Shown piece after piece: positions 15,891-25,192 of a stretch of DNA of 64,000 nucleotides (position 1 is its first letter; each line of letters opens with the position of its first letter). Position numbers and translations under genes: made by a program. The notes beneath the pieces are model-generated. The model was not told the DNA's origin and did not search any database. It worked only from the letters and a program-made list of their open reading frames with translations. Source of the stretch: RGIG8050 sp045588915 (lineage in GTDB: Bacteria; Bacillota; Clostridia; Christensenellales; UBA1242); contig JAZNFA010000007.1 in assembly GCA_045588915.1 (NCBI GenBank), positions 1 through 64,000 of the forward strand, written 5' to 3'.

Positions 15891-16399
15891 TGAAACCAGC
15901 AAAATTAGGACGCGAAACTTCGCAACATATGGCAATTTTGCGTAATCAAGTCTCGACTTTGTTTTGGACGGGACGTGTTTCAACAACTTATGCACGTGCA
16001 AAGGCAACAGGAGCTTTGGCTGAAAAATATTTAACTTTAGCTATTAACTCTTATGCTGATACTGTAACTGTTGAAAAAGAATTTACTGATAAAAAAGGTG
16101 TAAAGAGTAAACGTAAAGTTTTAATTGACGGACCAAAAAAATTGGCTGCACGTCGTAAACTTATGGCATCACTTTATGACTTTCAAGAAATTCGCAGTAA
16201 AGACGAAAGCAAAAAAAGTTTTGAAAAACGTACACAACATATCAATCACCCAATTATTGAAAAAATCTTTAATGAATTAGCACCTAAGTATGCTAAACGT
16301 ATTAAAGAAACTGGAACTGCTGGTGGTTATACACGTGTTTTAAAAACTGGCATTCGTAAAGGTGATGATGCGATGACTGCAATTGTTGAATTAGTTTAA
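15890..16399 (+). CDS. rplQ: 50S ribosomal protein L17 with internal insertion
   Basis: A 169-residue L17. The opening KLGRETSQHMAILRNQVSTLFWTGRVSTTYARAKAT and the ending GGYTRVLKTGIRKGDDAMTAIVELV are standard. Between them about 50 residues are added relative to the usual 113-127-residue proteins, including a basic EKEFTDKKGVKSKRKVL loop and ERTQH-like linker. Comparable longer L17 proteins occur in Clostridia. It closes the ribosomal operon, and its stop overlaps that of veg on the other strand (16396-16399). Confidence 0.95.
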   Translation: MKPAKLGRETSQHMAILRNQVSTLFWTGRVSTTYARAKATGALAEKYLTLAINSYADTVTVEKEFTDKKGVKSKRKVLIDGPKKLAARRKLMASLYDFQEIRSKDESKKSFEKRTQHINHPIIEKIFNELAPKYAKRIKETGTAGGYTRVLKTGIRKGDDAMTAIVELV

Positions 16400-16650
16400 C
16401 AAACTTCTTCAATTTGTACGTCACCACAAAGTACGTCATTGTATGAATACGAAAGGCATGGAATTCGTTCTGTGTCTTTTTTATTTGTCTTTAAGCGAAC
16501 AATAAAGACACTTGGGAAAGTATTTTCAATTATGCCTGCATATTTTGATATTCGTTTGCGTCCTCGGCAGACGGACATACTGATATTCTTACCTAACATA
16601 GAATGTATTTTTGCTTTGATTGCTTCGATTGATTGAGATTTTTTGCGCAT
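16396..16650 (-). CDS. veg: Veg family protein
   Basis: About 84 residues from the ATG at 16650; the frame extends to a TTG at 16668. SIEAIKAKIHSMLGKNISMSVCRGRKRISKYAGIIENTFPSVFIVRL and LSYSYNDVLCGDVQI match the Veg/DUF1021 fold, an SH3-like small beta barrel. Veg influences biofilm matrix and spore-related functions in Bacillus and sits beside sipL in clostridia. A TATAAT (minus strand, complement of 16679-16684) lies upstream. It is divergent from sipL and converges on rplQ with a four-base overlap of stop codons. Confidence 0.8.
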   Translation of the reverse strand: MRKKSQSIEAIKAKIHSMLGKNISMSVCRGRKRISKYAGIIENTFPSVFIVRLKTNKKDTERIPCLSYSYNDVLCGDVQIEEVC

Positions 16651-16695
16651 ACTTTGATTATTTACCAAATATACTTTTATTATAGGGGGAATATT

Positions 16696-18216
16696 ATGGA
16701 AGTTTTGATGGAAAACTTAGTTCAACAAAGTTTGGTTACTTTAGATAATGTACAATTAAAAATTGAGCAAAAAAATAGTCTACCAGCTAATGCTAAAAAA
16801 ATTATTGGAGTAACTTGCCAATTGCAAAATCAAAACACCAGTATAGATAATAGTGAAGTAATTTTGACAGGTAACATTGTTACTCGTGTTGTGTTTGTTA
16901 ATGAATTTGATAAATATGATAGTGAAGACGTAATGGAAACTTTTGAAAAAAAAATTACTGTAAAAAATTATGATGGAATTACTAAAATTTACATCAATGC
17001 AGAGTTAATAAACAGTAATTGGCATTTGGCCGAAGATAAAATTATTACGGAAAATATTATGTCGGCACATGTACAAGGTGTAAGAGCATATGACCTTCAA
17101 ATAGTTAGTAATTTAACTGGTGATGTTGAAGTTCAAAAAATTGAAAAGCAGGTTTTGAGCTTTAATTCAAAGATAAATGAGAAATTTGAAGTTACAGAAA
17201 ATATTCAGCTTGATGCAACGTGTGAAGGCGTATTAGGAGTAGATGTAAATCCTAACTTAAAAGATGTATCAATCGAAAATAATAAAGTTTTAATCAAAGG
17301 AACAATAAATGTAAATGTTTTAGGTTTGAAAACAACTGATAATACAAGTGCTCCTTATAATTTTATCCATGAGATTGATTTTGCAAAAAGTATTACGGTT
17401 AATGGTATTGCAAGCGAAGATTTAGCTTCTGGAAATTTAATTATCGACAATGTTCAAATGCGTATTGAAAATAATCAAAAAGGTGCTGTTCTTGCATTAA
17501 CTTTGAATGTAAGATTTAATGGTGATGTTTATTGTAATCATAATTTTAATATGGTTACAGATGCGATTTCTTTTGATAAAGAACTAATGTTTAAAACAAC
17601 ACATCTAAATTACAACGAAATTTTATCCCAAATAAACACATCCATTGATATTGAAAACAATATAAATTTATCTCCTAGCAGTCCTTATATTTCACGTGTT
17701 GTTGCCGTGGATGGCGCAAAAATTAATGATTTACACGTTACTACTTCGGATAGTAAAGTTATCTTAGAAGGTATTTTAGTGGTTAATTTATTGCTTGAAA
17801 ATGAAGACCATTTGATTACTGGCGAACGTTATGAAGTACCTTTTCAAACTTATGTGCGTATTGATACTTTGGATAGGGATTATTTTACAACAGCATCTGT
17901 TGTTCCGTTAGTTGTGAATATTAAAGCTCGCCGTGGTACAGAATTGTTGGTTGATGCAAAGCTTGGTGTTTGTGTACAGGCAAGTGTGAAAAAGACGATT
18001 GAGGTTGTTAGCAGTTTAGAAGAAGGACAACCCAAGGTTGATGATGGTAGCGCAATTAGAATTTATATTATAGGCGAAAAAGAAAACTTATGGGATTTGG
18101 CCAAACGCACAAATCTAAGTTGTGCATCTTTGTTGCAACAAAATCCTAATTTAGAAAATGGTTGTACTCCAGGTGAACGCATTGTTGTTTATCGACACGA
18201 AAATGTCAGCTTATAA
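16696..18216 (+). CDS. sipL: SPOCS (DUF3794) and LysM spore-coat morphogenesis protein, SipL-like
   Basis: From ATG 16696 (AGGGGGA nine bases before) the protein is 506 residues. It contains repeated SPOCS/DUF3794 domains, recognisable by alternating beta segments such as VTCQLQNQNTSIDNSEVILTG and SRVVAVDGAKIND, over about residues 25-440. It ends in a LysM module (about 450-500, IRIYIIGEKENLWDLAKRTNLS, LLQQNPNL, PGERIVVY). SipL of Clostridioides difficile has the same length and layout, binds SpoIVA and is needed for coat localisation around the forespore. The neighbouring veg supports this. An in-frame upstream ATG at 16633 lacks a ribosome site. It abuts the next convergent gene with no spacer or terminator. 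Confidence 0.88.
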   Translation: MEVLMENLVQQSLVTLDNVQLKIEQKNSLPANAKKIIGVTCQLQNQNTSIDNSEVILTGNIVTRVVFVNEFDKYDSEDVMETFEKKITVKNYDGITKIYINAELINSNWHLAEDKIITENIMSAHVQGVRAYDLQIVSNLTGDVEVQKIEKQVLSFNSKINEKFEVTENIQLDATCEGVLGVDVNPNLKDVSIENNKVLIKGTINVNVLGLKTTDNTSAPYNFIHEIDFAKSITVNGIASEDLASGNLIIDNVQMRIENNQKGAVLALTLNVRFNGDVYCNHNFNMVTDAISFDKELMFKTTHLNYNEILSQINTSIDIENNINLSPSSPYISRVVAVDGAKINDLHVTTSDSKVILEGILVVNLLLENEDHLITGERYEVPFQTYVRIDTLDRDYFTTASVVPLVVNIKARRGTELLVDAKLGVCVQASVKKTIEVVSSLEEGQPKVDDGSAIRIYIIGEKENLWDLAKRTNLSCASLLQQNPNLENGCTPGERIVVYRHENVSL

Positions 18217-19848
18217 TTAAATTTTTAGCGTTAGTGCATTTGTGATGGCACTTGCTGAGCTTATTAGTAGTGCAGAAGAAACAACCAAAGAATTGTAAGC
18301 AAAAGGAATTAAAAATCCGAGAAGTCCGGTCGTTATCGGTAGACATAGCACGTTAAATATAGTCGACCAGAATAGCCCACGTTTGACATTGCGTTTAACG
18401 TTGCAGTCAATCGTTGTGGTTGTTGTTATGCTTCTGAATGGATTATCAGCGATAATAATATCGGCATTTGATAAATTGTTTTCATTATTGTTTAAAACAC
18501 TAATGTCAGCTTTTTGGAAGGCAGGGGAATCGTTGTTTGTGTCAATGACAAGAATGCGATAACCTGCTTTTTTTAGTGCGTCTACGTATTGATTTTTTTC
18601 GGAAGAAGCGACATTGGTGACAATTTTATCAATACCCATTGCTGTGTATTTTGGGGTGTTAATGAGGTTTTCTTCAGTTAACATCACTGTACGAATTCCT
18701 TGCTTTTTGAGATTTTGAATTGCTTTAATTGTATCTTCGGGGATGATTTCTGTTAATGCAATTATACCTAAAAGTTTATCATTAGTAGCGCAAATCAGCG
18801 TTATTTTACCTTCTGCATGATATTTGTCTTCTAAAGCTTTTGCTTTATTGCGATCACCTTGGTGTAAATAAGGTGCAATAAATTTTGCGTCACCAATATA
18901 AATTGGGCGATTACCTATGCTTGCTTTTATACATTGTTCGGATGATTGCTGGAATCCTTCAATTTCTAAATAAACCGATGGGTTGTTGTATGCTTCAAGA
19001 ATTGCAGTCGCAATCGGCGTATTGTTGTGTCGTTCGATGCTGGCATAAAATTGTAAAAGATTTTTGGCAGTTAGGTTGCCTTGTAAAGGTTGTATGTTTG
19101 TTATTTTTATTTTAGTTGTAATTATTGTTTTATCAAAGATGACAAGGTTTATTTTTTGTAGTTGTTCTAATGTATTTTGATTTTGAATGGTTATACCCAT
19201 TGCTTTTGTTTTTTTATTTATTTTAATGATTGGTAGTGTGAGAATTAAGCCGAGGCAACAAGGATATGAAAGTAAAAAAACGCCGGTTCCAAAATTGAAT
19301 GCGAATAGAAAGTTCTTACTGATAATCCACCATCCAATGATTGTAATTATACTAACAGCTGTTATTGTAAGATTAAAAATAAGACTTGCTTTTGCGATAA
19401 AACGATTTAGTTTTGGATAGCAAGTAAAATTATTTTTTTGTTGAATGTAATTGTTCAGTGTGGTTAAAGTTATAAGTGTGGAAATTACTTCAAAATATAA
19501 AGTAGTAGTAACCGGGTAAATTGCCGATAAGCAAAGGCAAATAATTCCGTATAAATAACCTAGTAATGAATAAAGAGAAATAAATAAGTCAGCATTTACA
19601 GTATGGGTTTTTAAAGATTTAAAGGCGCTAATAAAGATGTTGTAGTTAACACCTAAGATAACAGTTGTTATGATAAGGCTAGTGATTAAAAGAGAATATT
19701 GATGTTTTGTTTGTATTGTTATAAGTGTGAGAACCAATTGTGAGAAACACAAAAGAGCAGATATGACGAGCAAAATAAGTTTGCTTTTTTGTTGCGAAGA
19801 TTGTTTGCTAAGATATTTTTGTTGTGTGTGTTGATTGTTAGAGTACAT
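18217..19848 (-). CDS. Degenerate P1B-type ATPase lacking the actuator domain
   Basis: A 543-residue protein with about six to eight membrane helices. A copper-type P-ATPase plan is visible but eroded. The metal-site CPC helix reads SYPCCLGL (near residue 195). The phosphorylation motif DKTGT reads DKTIITT (near 237), keeping Asp. A nucleotide-binding domain follows (about 250-400), and the hinge GDGINDSPAL reads DTNNDSPAF (near 437). The roughly 130-residue actuator domain with its TGE loop, normally between helix pairs, is absent: only about 30 residues separate the helices there. CopA-type proteins are 700-800 residues. Dephosphorylation chemistry should be impossible, so transport by the normal cycle is unlikely. 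Promoter TTTACA-N16-TTATAA ends six bases before the ATG. A signalling or scaffold role, or decay, is possible. Confidence 0.75.
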   Translation of the reverse strand: MYSNNQHTQQKYLSKQSSQQKSKLILLVISALLCFSQLVLTLITIQTKHQYSLLITSLIITTVILGVNYNIFISAFKSLKTHTVNADLFISLYSLLGYLYGIICLCLSAIYPVTTTLYFEVISTLITLTTLNNYIQQKNNFTCYPKLNRFIAKASLIFNLTITAVSIITIIGWWIISKNFLFAFNFGTGVFLLSYPCCLGLILTLPIIKINKKTKAMGITIQNQNTLEQLQKINLVIFDKTIITTKIKITNIQPLQGNLTAKNLLQFYASIERHNNTPIATAILEAYNNPSVYLEIEGFQQSSEQCIKASIGNRPIYIGDAKFIAPYLHQGDRNKAKALEDKYHAEGKITLICATNDKLLGIIALTEIIPEDTIKAIQNLKKQGIRTVMLTEENLINTPKYTAMGIDKIVTNVASSEKNQYVDALKKAGYRILVIDTNNDSPAFQKADISVLNNNENNLSNADIIIADNPFRSITTTTTIDCNVKRNVKRGLFWSTIFNVLCLPITTGLLGFLIPFAYNSLVVSSALLISSASAITNALTLKI

Positions 19849-19854
19849 AATTTG

Positions 19855-19882
19855 TTATAATACGTTATTTAGTTAGTGTAAA
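19855..19882 (-). promoter_or_regulatory. Promoter of the degenerate P-type ATPase gene
   Basis: Minus strand: TTTACA (complement of 19877-19882), 16-base spacer, TTATAA (19855-19860), then six bases to ATG at 19848. It predicts a leaderless transcript. Confidence 0.5.
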
Positions 19883-19909
19883 GTTTTTAGATAAAACTAC
19901 CTTGTAATA

Positions 19910-19938
19910 TTGACAAATTAAGCCTTTTTTGATAATAT
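19910..19938 (+). promoter_or_regulatory. Consensus sigma-A promoter of the coiled-coil gene
   Basis: Perfect TTGACA (19910-19915), a 17-base spacer and TAATAT (19933-19938). It is followed by about 40 bases of leader and AAGGGGA before the ATG, so this gene should be strongly and constitutively expressed. Confidence 0.75.
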
Positions 19939-19987
19939 TGTAATTAATATTTTGGGTAAAAATAAATAAAAATAATAAGGGGAAAAA

Positions 19988-22900
19988 ATGGGAAATTTAT
20001 TTTCAAATTGGACTTGGTTTAACGAAGATGGCAAACCTGGCGCATATATGTGGGCTGTTTGCACGATTGTTGCTGTTATTGTTTTTGCAACAATTATTTT
20101 TATGATTTATCGTTTATATGGCCGTAATGGTAAAAAGAATACGAACAACCTTGTTCAAAATAATTATGCCACAAATAACGATGTTCAGGTTATTCAAACT
20201 CCGTATGAAAAACGTGAGGACAGCCAATTAGAATTTTATGATCCTGAAAAGGCACGTGCTGAAGCTTTGAAAATTGAGCAAGCTGAAGCCGAAAGAAAAC
20301 GCGAAGAAGAAGCGCGTTTAGAAGCTATGATGAAAGAAGAAGAACGTAAACGTAAAGACTTGGAAGCAAAGGAACGTGCTTTCGAAGAAAAACGTCAACG
20401 TGAAGAAGAAGCTCGTTTGGAACGTGAACGTCAAGCTGAAGAAAGAATTGCTGAAAAAGAACGTCGCGCTGAAGAACGTATGGCAGAGAGAGAACGTATT
20501 CGTGCAGAAAAAGAAGCAGTAAAAAATACAAAAAATGCTAATGACTTCTTTGCTGATAACGATAATGCTGATGCTTTTAGTTTTGGTGATGATAGCTTCG
20601 GTGGTCAAGATGATGCTATTGATTTTTGGAATCAGTCACAAAATCCTAATCAAGGTCGACAAAATGAACCCATTATTACACCAATGCCAGCAGCACAAGA
20701 AGCAGTTTCAACCGTGGACCCTCGTATGGAAAAACTTATGGCTGAGTTGGAAAATCAAAAACAAGCTGAACAAGAACGTTTTGCTGGTTTAATGGCAGAA
20801 CTTGAAAAACAGAAACAGGAAACAGCTCGTTTACAAGATGAATTGCAAGATAAGAAAAAATCTGAAGATTTAATTAGCCAAGCAAAAAAAGAAATGGAAC
20901 AGATGATAAAAGATAGCCAGGCTAAAATGAAAGATCTAGAATCTACCGAAAAAACAAATAAGGACGATAAGAACTTATTAGAAGAAATTAAAAATGTATT
21001 AGCAGCAGAACGTGAAGCACAAGAATTGCGTTTACGCGAACAAGAAAACAGTTTAGCGGCTGTGTTAAATGCAATGGAAAACGAACGCCGTGTTAAGGAA
21101 GAAAATGCATATAATGCACAACAAGAAGCTAAAAAAGAAAACGAATTTGTAAAAATGCAAAATCAATACCAAGACGCAATTATGCAAATGCAAGCTAAAT
21201 TTCAAGAAATGCTAAATGATTCTAATGCACAAAAACAAACCAATCGTTATGGCACAAATGATACCGAATCGCAAAGTGTTTATCAAATGCAATTAGAACG
21301 TGAACGTGCTGAAACGGCAGCTTTGATTGAACAAATGCAACACGAAGTTGACCGTATGAATGCAGAACGTGAAGCAGAACGTCGTGAATACGAAAAGAAA
21401 CAAAAAGCCTTAGATGTTACTTTGGCAGAAGCTTTGCAAACTCAACGTAACGAATTTGAACAAGCACAACAACGTGTCGCAGAAGCAAATGCAGCGAATG
21501 TAGAAAAAATCTTACAAGATATTGAAAGACAACGTGCACAAGAGCAAGAAATGTTCAATAATATCTTGAACGAATTAGCAGCAGAACGTGAAGACAACAA
21601 TCAAGCAAAAGCTGCATTAGAACAAATGGTGCGTGATAGTGAAGCTCGTATTCAACATTTAGAAAGTCAAGCTTTACCACGTGGTTTGGATGAAGAATCA
21701 ATTGCTTCATTAAAAGAAGTTTTGGCTACAGAACGTGAAGAGCAATTGAAACGTATGGAAGAATACAAAAACGAAATTGAAATTTTACGTGAAACAATTA
21801 CTGCTGAACGTGAACAAAAACAAAATAATGAAGATGAAGATGCTGGCAACCAAGTAGTTTATACTACACGTGAAACCGAAGTTGATGCTGAGATGAAAGC
21901 ACGTATGGATGCAATGCAAAACGAAATTCAATATTTAAATGAATTAAGAGAAGCAGAACGTGCTGAATCTGAAAAACGTCATACTGAATTGTTGGAAAAA
22001 TTGAACCGTACAATTGTAACTGGTGACAATGCGAAAAACCCAGAAACTCAACAAGTTGAACGTGAAAATGTAGAGCGTATTTTAACAACTGAACGTGACC
22101 GTCTTGATGATATTATGGCTGAACTAGAAGAAAGTCGTGAAGATACTAAAAGAGCACAAGCTGCAATGCAACAATTGATTCAAGAAAGTTCGGATTTGAT
22201 AAATCAATTAAATAATAAAAAAGAAAATCGTGGCATTGATGAAGAAACAATGGCTGCATTAAAAGAATTGTTAGCTCATGAACGCGATATGCAAGAAAAA
22301 CGTTTAGTTGAACACGAAGACCGTTTAAATATGGCTGTTTCAGCAATTGAAGGACAAAATCAGGCAGAGGAACAAAATAAAAATGCAGTAGCTGCTTATG
22401 AACAAGTAATTGCTGAAATGCGTGAACAATACGAAAATGAATTAAATGCTTTACGTGAAACCATTGCAAATCAAACAGCTATTGAAAAAGCTCAATCAAA
22501 AGCATCCAATCAGGATGAAGATGATGAAGGTGGTAATGAAGTTCAATTTAACCAATCTAATGGAGTTAATGAAGAAGTATTGGCTCAATTAGAACGTTTG
22601 CAACAAAACATCGCTGAAATGGAAGAAAGTAGAAATGCTGAAAAAGCTCAATTTGAACAACGCTATGGTGAATTAAACAAAGCAATGGAAGATTCATTGA
22701 AAGTTCAACGTTTAGAAATGGAGCTGGAAAAAGAACGTGAAATCAACGAATTAAAAATGCAACAAGCTTTGGAAGCACAACGTCACGAAATTGAAATTGC
22801 AAATGAACAAGAATTAGAAGCACAACGCCAAGCTTTAGAAGCAGCTAAACAAGAGGAACTGGAAGCACAACGTTTAGAGTTGGAAGCGCAACGTCAGGCG

Positions 22901-24589
22901 TTAGAAGCCGCAAAAGAACAGGAACTTAATGCACAATTAGAAGCGATTGCGGCAAAAGAACAAGAAATGGCTGAACAATTAGAGGCTGTGGAAGTAGTAA
23001 AGCAACAAGAATTAGCGGCTCAACGTGAAGCAATCGAAATTGAAAAAGAACAAATGATGGCTGAACAACAATCAGTTGTGCAACCTGATGTAAATGAACA
23101 AGCTAATGCGATTATTGCAACTTTCAAGGAAGAAATGAATCGTCAATATGAGAATTTCGTTACATTGTTGAATGAAAAGAAATTAGCAAAAGAACTAGAA
23201 AAAGATATAACTGAAGATCTAATTGAAGAAGTTAGTCCAGAAGCACAAGCTGCATTAAAAGAGCAATTTGATGTACAAGAAATGATGGAACAATTACGCG
23301 AAGAACGTAAGGCAGCACGTGCAGAAGCACAAGCATTGCGTGAAGAGTTAGAAGCGCAACGTATGGAAACTGAAGCTAAGTTAATGAAACAATTATCCGA
23401 AGTTAAAGAAGGTTTAGTTTCTGAGTTGTCTAGTGAGTTAGAAATTAAAGAAAAATTTGATGCTATGGAGCGTGAAATCGAAGCGCATAACCAAGAAAAA
23501 TTAAAACAAAATGAAGAAGAAGAAGCACGTATTAAGCAAGAATACGAAGAATTTAAACAACGTATTGCTGATGAAGTTGTTGCCTTGGAAGAAAAGAATG
23601 CAGCATTGCAAGCTGAATTAGAAAAAGCGCGTGCGGAAAAATCAAATGATGACGAAGTAAAACAAGCTGAGTATGAAGAAAATGAAAAACGTTTACGTGA
23701 AAAATATATGCAATTACGTAATGAATTAATGAAAGAAGCTGAACAAGTAACCAAACAATCTGAAGAAATTGCTGCTGAAAAACAAGTAATTGAAGATAAG
23801 AAAAAAGACTTGGAAGAAGAAAAAGCTCGTTTACAAAATGAAGTTGCAATGTTAAAACAACAAGTTTTGGAAATTAAAACTCAAGATAACGAACAAGGTG
23901 GTGTAGTTACTGAAGAACAGTTAGCTGAAATTCGTGCTTCGTTAGAAGCTGAATATCAACAACGTGAAAGAGAAATGCTTGATAAATTAGAAGAAGAAAA
24001 ACAATCTTTGGTTGAACGTGAAGCTCAGTTGAAAAAGAAAGAAACTGCAATTGAACAAGAAGAAGAACGTATTCGTGAACAATCTAAAGCAGTTACTTCA
24101 ATGATCACAAATCGTGAATATACCAAAGAAGAACGTGAACGCTTGGTTATGGATTATACTGTTAAACTTCAAGATTTAGAAGAACGTTTGCGTCAAAACG
24201 AAAAAGCTTTACGTGAAAATAACCGTGAGTTTATTCCTTTGCGTCGTATTAAGAATACTTTGGATCGTGATTTGCGCTTATTACGTAAACGTGAAGCAAT
24301 CGTTGCTAAACAAGAAGTTTTAGTATATGGTGTCAATAATATTTCAACTGTTGATCCAGAACGTATCAAAAAGTTAGAGCAAGATGTTAAACAATTGACA
24401 AGTTTACAACAAAGTGTTGCTAACTGCGAAACAATCTTGAATAAAAACAAAGATCGTTATCCAACATTAGAAAACTTAGATAGGGTTTTACGTGCTCAAA
24501 ACGAACAAATCCACCGTGATTTAGAAGAAGTGAAGTCGGCAATGGCAATGTTCAGTGATGAAAGTGCTGCTGGTGAAGCACAAGAGTAA
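19988..24589 (+). CDS. Giant membrane-anchored coiled-coil protein (1533 aa)
   Basis: One membrane helix near the N-terminus (about residues 20-43, YMWAVCTIVAVIVFATIIF) is followed by almost continuous Glu/Gln/Arg/Lys/Ala-rich heptads to the C-terminus, broken by an Asp/Asn/Gly-rich patch at about 180-215. A unit of about 65 residues recurs near 296, 537 and 720, recognisable as a Q.M..DS segment then LKE(V/L)LA.ER and E.R; a denser LEAQRQALEAA ladder lies at 930-1000. The last 120 residues (NNREFIPLRRIKNTLDRDLRLL) are more conserved-looking. With the short outside end and cytosolic rod it could be a cell-shape, division or chromosome-organising tether. No family is recognised. Its TAATG stop-start joins it to ruvX, hence one operon with ruvX, ferredoxin, DUF1292 and ppa. 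Confidence 0.7.
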   Translation: MGNLFSNWTWFNEDGKPGAYMWAVCTIVAVIVFATIIFMIYRLYGRNGKKNTNNLVQNNYATNNDVQVIQTPYEKREDSQLEFYDPEKARAEALKIEQAEAERKREEEARLEAMMKEEERKRKDLEAKERAFEEKRQREEEARLERERQAEERIAEKERRAEERMAERERIRAEKEAVKNTKNANDFFADNDNADAFSFGDDSFGGQDDAIDFWNQSQNPNQGRQNEPIITPMPAAQEAVSTVDPRMEKLMAELENQKQAEQERFAGLMAELEKQKQETARLQDELQDKKKSEDLISQAKKEMEQMIKDSQAKMKDLESTEKTNKDDKNLLEEIKNVLAAEREAQELRLREQENSLAAVLNAMENERRVKEENAYNAQQEAKKENEFVKMQNQYQDAIMQMQAKFQEMLNDSNAQKQTNRYGTNDTESQSVYQMQLERERAETAALIEQMQHEVDRMNAEREAERREYEKKQKALDVTLAEALQTQRNEFEQAQQRVAEANAANVEKILQDIERQRAQEQEMFNNILNELAAEREDNNQAKAALEQMVRDSEARIQHLESQALPRGLDEESIASLKEVLATEREEQLKRMEEYKNEIEILRETITAEREQKQNNEDEDAGNQVVYTTRETEVDAEMKARMDAMQNEIQYLNELREAERAESEKRHTELLEKLNRTIVTGDNAKNPETQQVERENVERILTTERDRLDDIMAELEESREDTKRAQAAMQQLIQESSDLINQLNNKKENRGIDEETMAALKELLAHERDMQEKRLVEHEDRLNMAVSAIEGQNQAEEQNKNAVAAYEQVIAEMREQYENELNALRETIANQTAIEKAQSKASNQDEDDEGGNEVQFNQSNGVNEEVLAQLERLQQNIAEMEESRNAEKAQFEQRYGELNKAMEDSLKVQRLEMELEKEREINELKMQQALEAQRHEIEIANEQELEAQRQALEAAKQEELEAQRLELEAQRQALEAAKEQELNAQLEAIAAKEQEMAEQLEAVEVVKQQELAAQREAIEIEKEQMMAEQQSVVQPDVNEQANAIIATFKEEMNRQYENFVTLLNEKKLAKELEKDITEDLIEEVSPEAQAALKEQFDVQEMMEQLREERKAARAEAQALREELEAQRMETEAKLMKQLSEVKEGLVSELSSELEIKEKFDAMEREIEAHNQEKLKQNEEEEARIKQEYEEFKQRIADEVVALEEKNAALQAELEKARAEKSNDDEVKQAEYEENEKRLREKYMQLRNELMKEAEQVTKQSEEIAAEKQVIEDKKKDLEEEKARLQNEVAMLKQQVLEIKTQDNEQGGVVTEEQLAEIRASLEAEYQQREREMLDKLEEEKQSLVEREAQLKKKETAIEQEEERIREQSKAVTSMITNREYTKEERERLVMDYTVKLQDLEERLRQNEKALRENNREFIPLRRIKNTLDRDLRLLRKREAIVAKQEVLVYGVNNISTVDPERIKKLEQDVKQLTSLQQSVANCETILNKNKDRYPTLENLDRVLRAQNEQIHRDLEEVKSAMAMFSDESAAGEAQE

Positions 24590-25011
24590 TGCGCTGTTTG
24601 GGAATCGATTATGGTAGGCGAAGAATTGGGATAGCATTGTCTGACCCAACTTTGCTTATTGCTACACCTTTAACGATTGTTGAAAATCGTGGTATTAAAA
24701 AAACTTTACTTCAAATTTTGGATATTATTCAAAAAAATGATGTGCAACAAATTGTGGTTGGTTTGCCTTTACACGCGAATGGTGATGAAAGTGAAATGTC
24801 ACAAGAGGCTCGTCAGTTTGGGGATGCTTTTGTAAAATTGGGTTTCCCAGTGGAATTTGTTGATGAAAGATGTACCTCTTTTGAAGCTGAATCAATCATT
24901 GGTAATCATCGTGAAAAGAAAAATTTAATTGACAAAGTAGCTGCTTCAATTATACTTCAATTATATCTTGACGAAAGGAGAAAGTCGTTAAATGAAAGCA
25001 AAAATCACTAA
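24589..25011 (+). CDS. ruvX: Holliday-junction resolvase-like / pre-16S rRNA nuclease YqgF (RuvX)
   Basis: A 140-residue RNase H-fold protein starting MRCLGIDYGRRRIGIALSDP, the catalytic Asp of this family, with VVGLPLHANGDESE and VDERCTSFEAE carrying the remaining acidic residues. YqgF trims the 5' end of 16S rRNA and has been proposed to resolve junctions. Its ATG overlaps the stop of the coiled-coil gene (TAATG), and its end overlaps the ferredoxin start by 20 bases, so all are co-translated. In other Bacillota it sits with yrzB (DUF1292), as here. Confidence 0.92.
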   Translation: MRCLGIDYGRRRIGIALSDPTLLIATPLTIVENRGIKKTLLQILDIIQKNDVQQIVVGLPLHANGDESEMSQEARQFGDAFVKLGFPVEFVDERCTSFEAESIIGNHREKKNLIDKVAASIILQLYLDERRKSLNESKNH

Positions 25012-25192
25012 TACTTGTATTTGTTGTGGTTCATGTGCTGCTATTTGTCCAGTTGCTGCAATTAGTCCGTCGGCTGCTGGTGACAAATATGAGGTCGATC
25101 CAAACAAATGTATTGCTTGTACAGCATGCATCAATGCTTGCCCAGTAGAAGCAATTGTTGCTGACCATTCTGATGAAGAAGGAGGTAAGTAA
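24992..25192 (+). CDS. 2[4Fe-4S] ferredoxin
   Basis: A 66-residue clostridial-type ferredoxin with CICCGSCAAICP and CIACTACINACP, two CX2CX2CX3CP motifs that each hold a cubane cluster in pseudo-twofold symmetry. It carries low-potential electrons, plausibly for the PFOR at 32-35 kb or the DHODH-type enzyme at 5 kb. AAAGGAG (in the end of ruvX) serves its ATG. It overlaps ruvX and its stop overlaps the next ATG. Confidence 0.92.
   Translation: MKAKITNTCICCGSCAAICPVAAISPSAAGDKYEVDPNKCIACTACINACPVEAIVADHSDEEGGK

Noticed and set aside
16439..16636. Plus-strand frame opposite veg
   Set aside because: Veg on the minus strand matches its family, and the plus frame does not.
20318..23849. Several minus-strand frames of 60-203 codons opposite the coiled-coil gene
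   Set aside because: They result from biased codon use in the Glu/Gln/Arg-rich rod; translations are Phe/Ser-rich without motifs.
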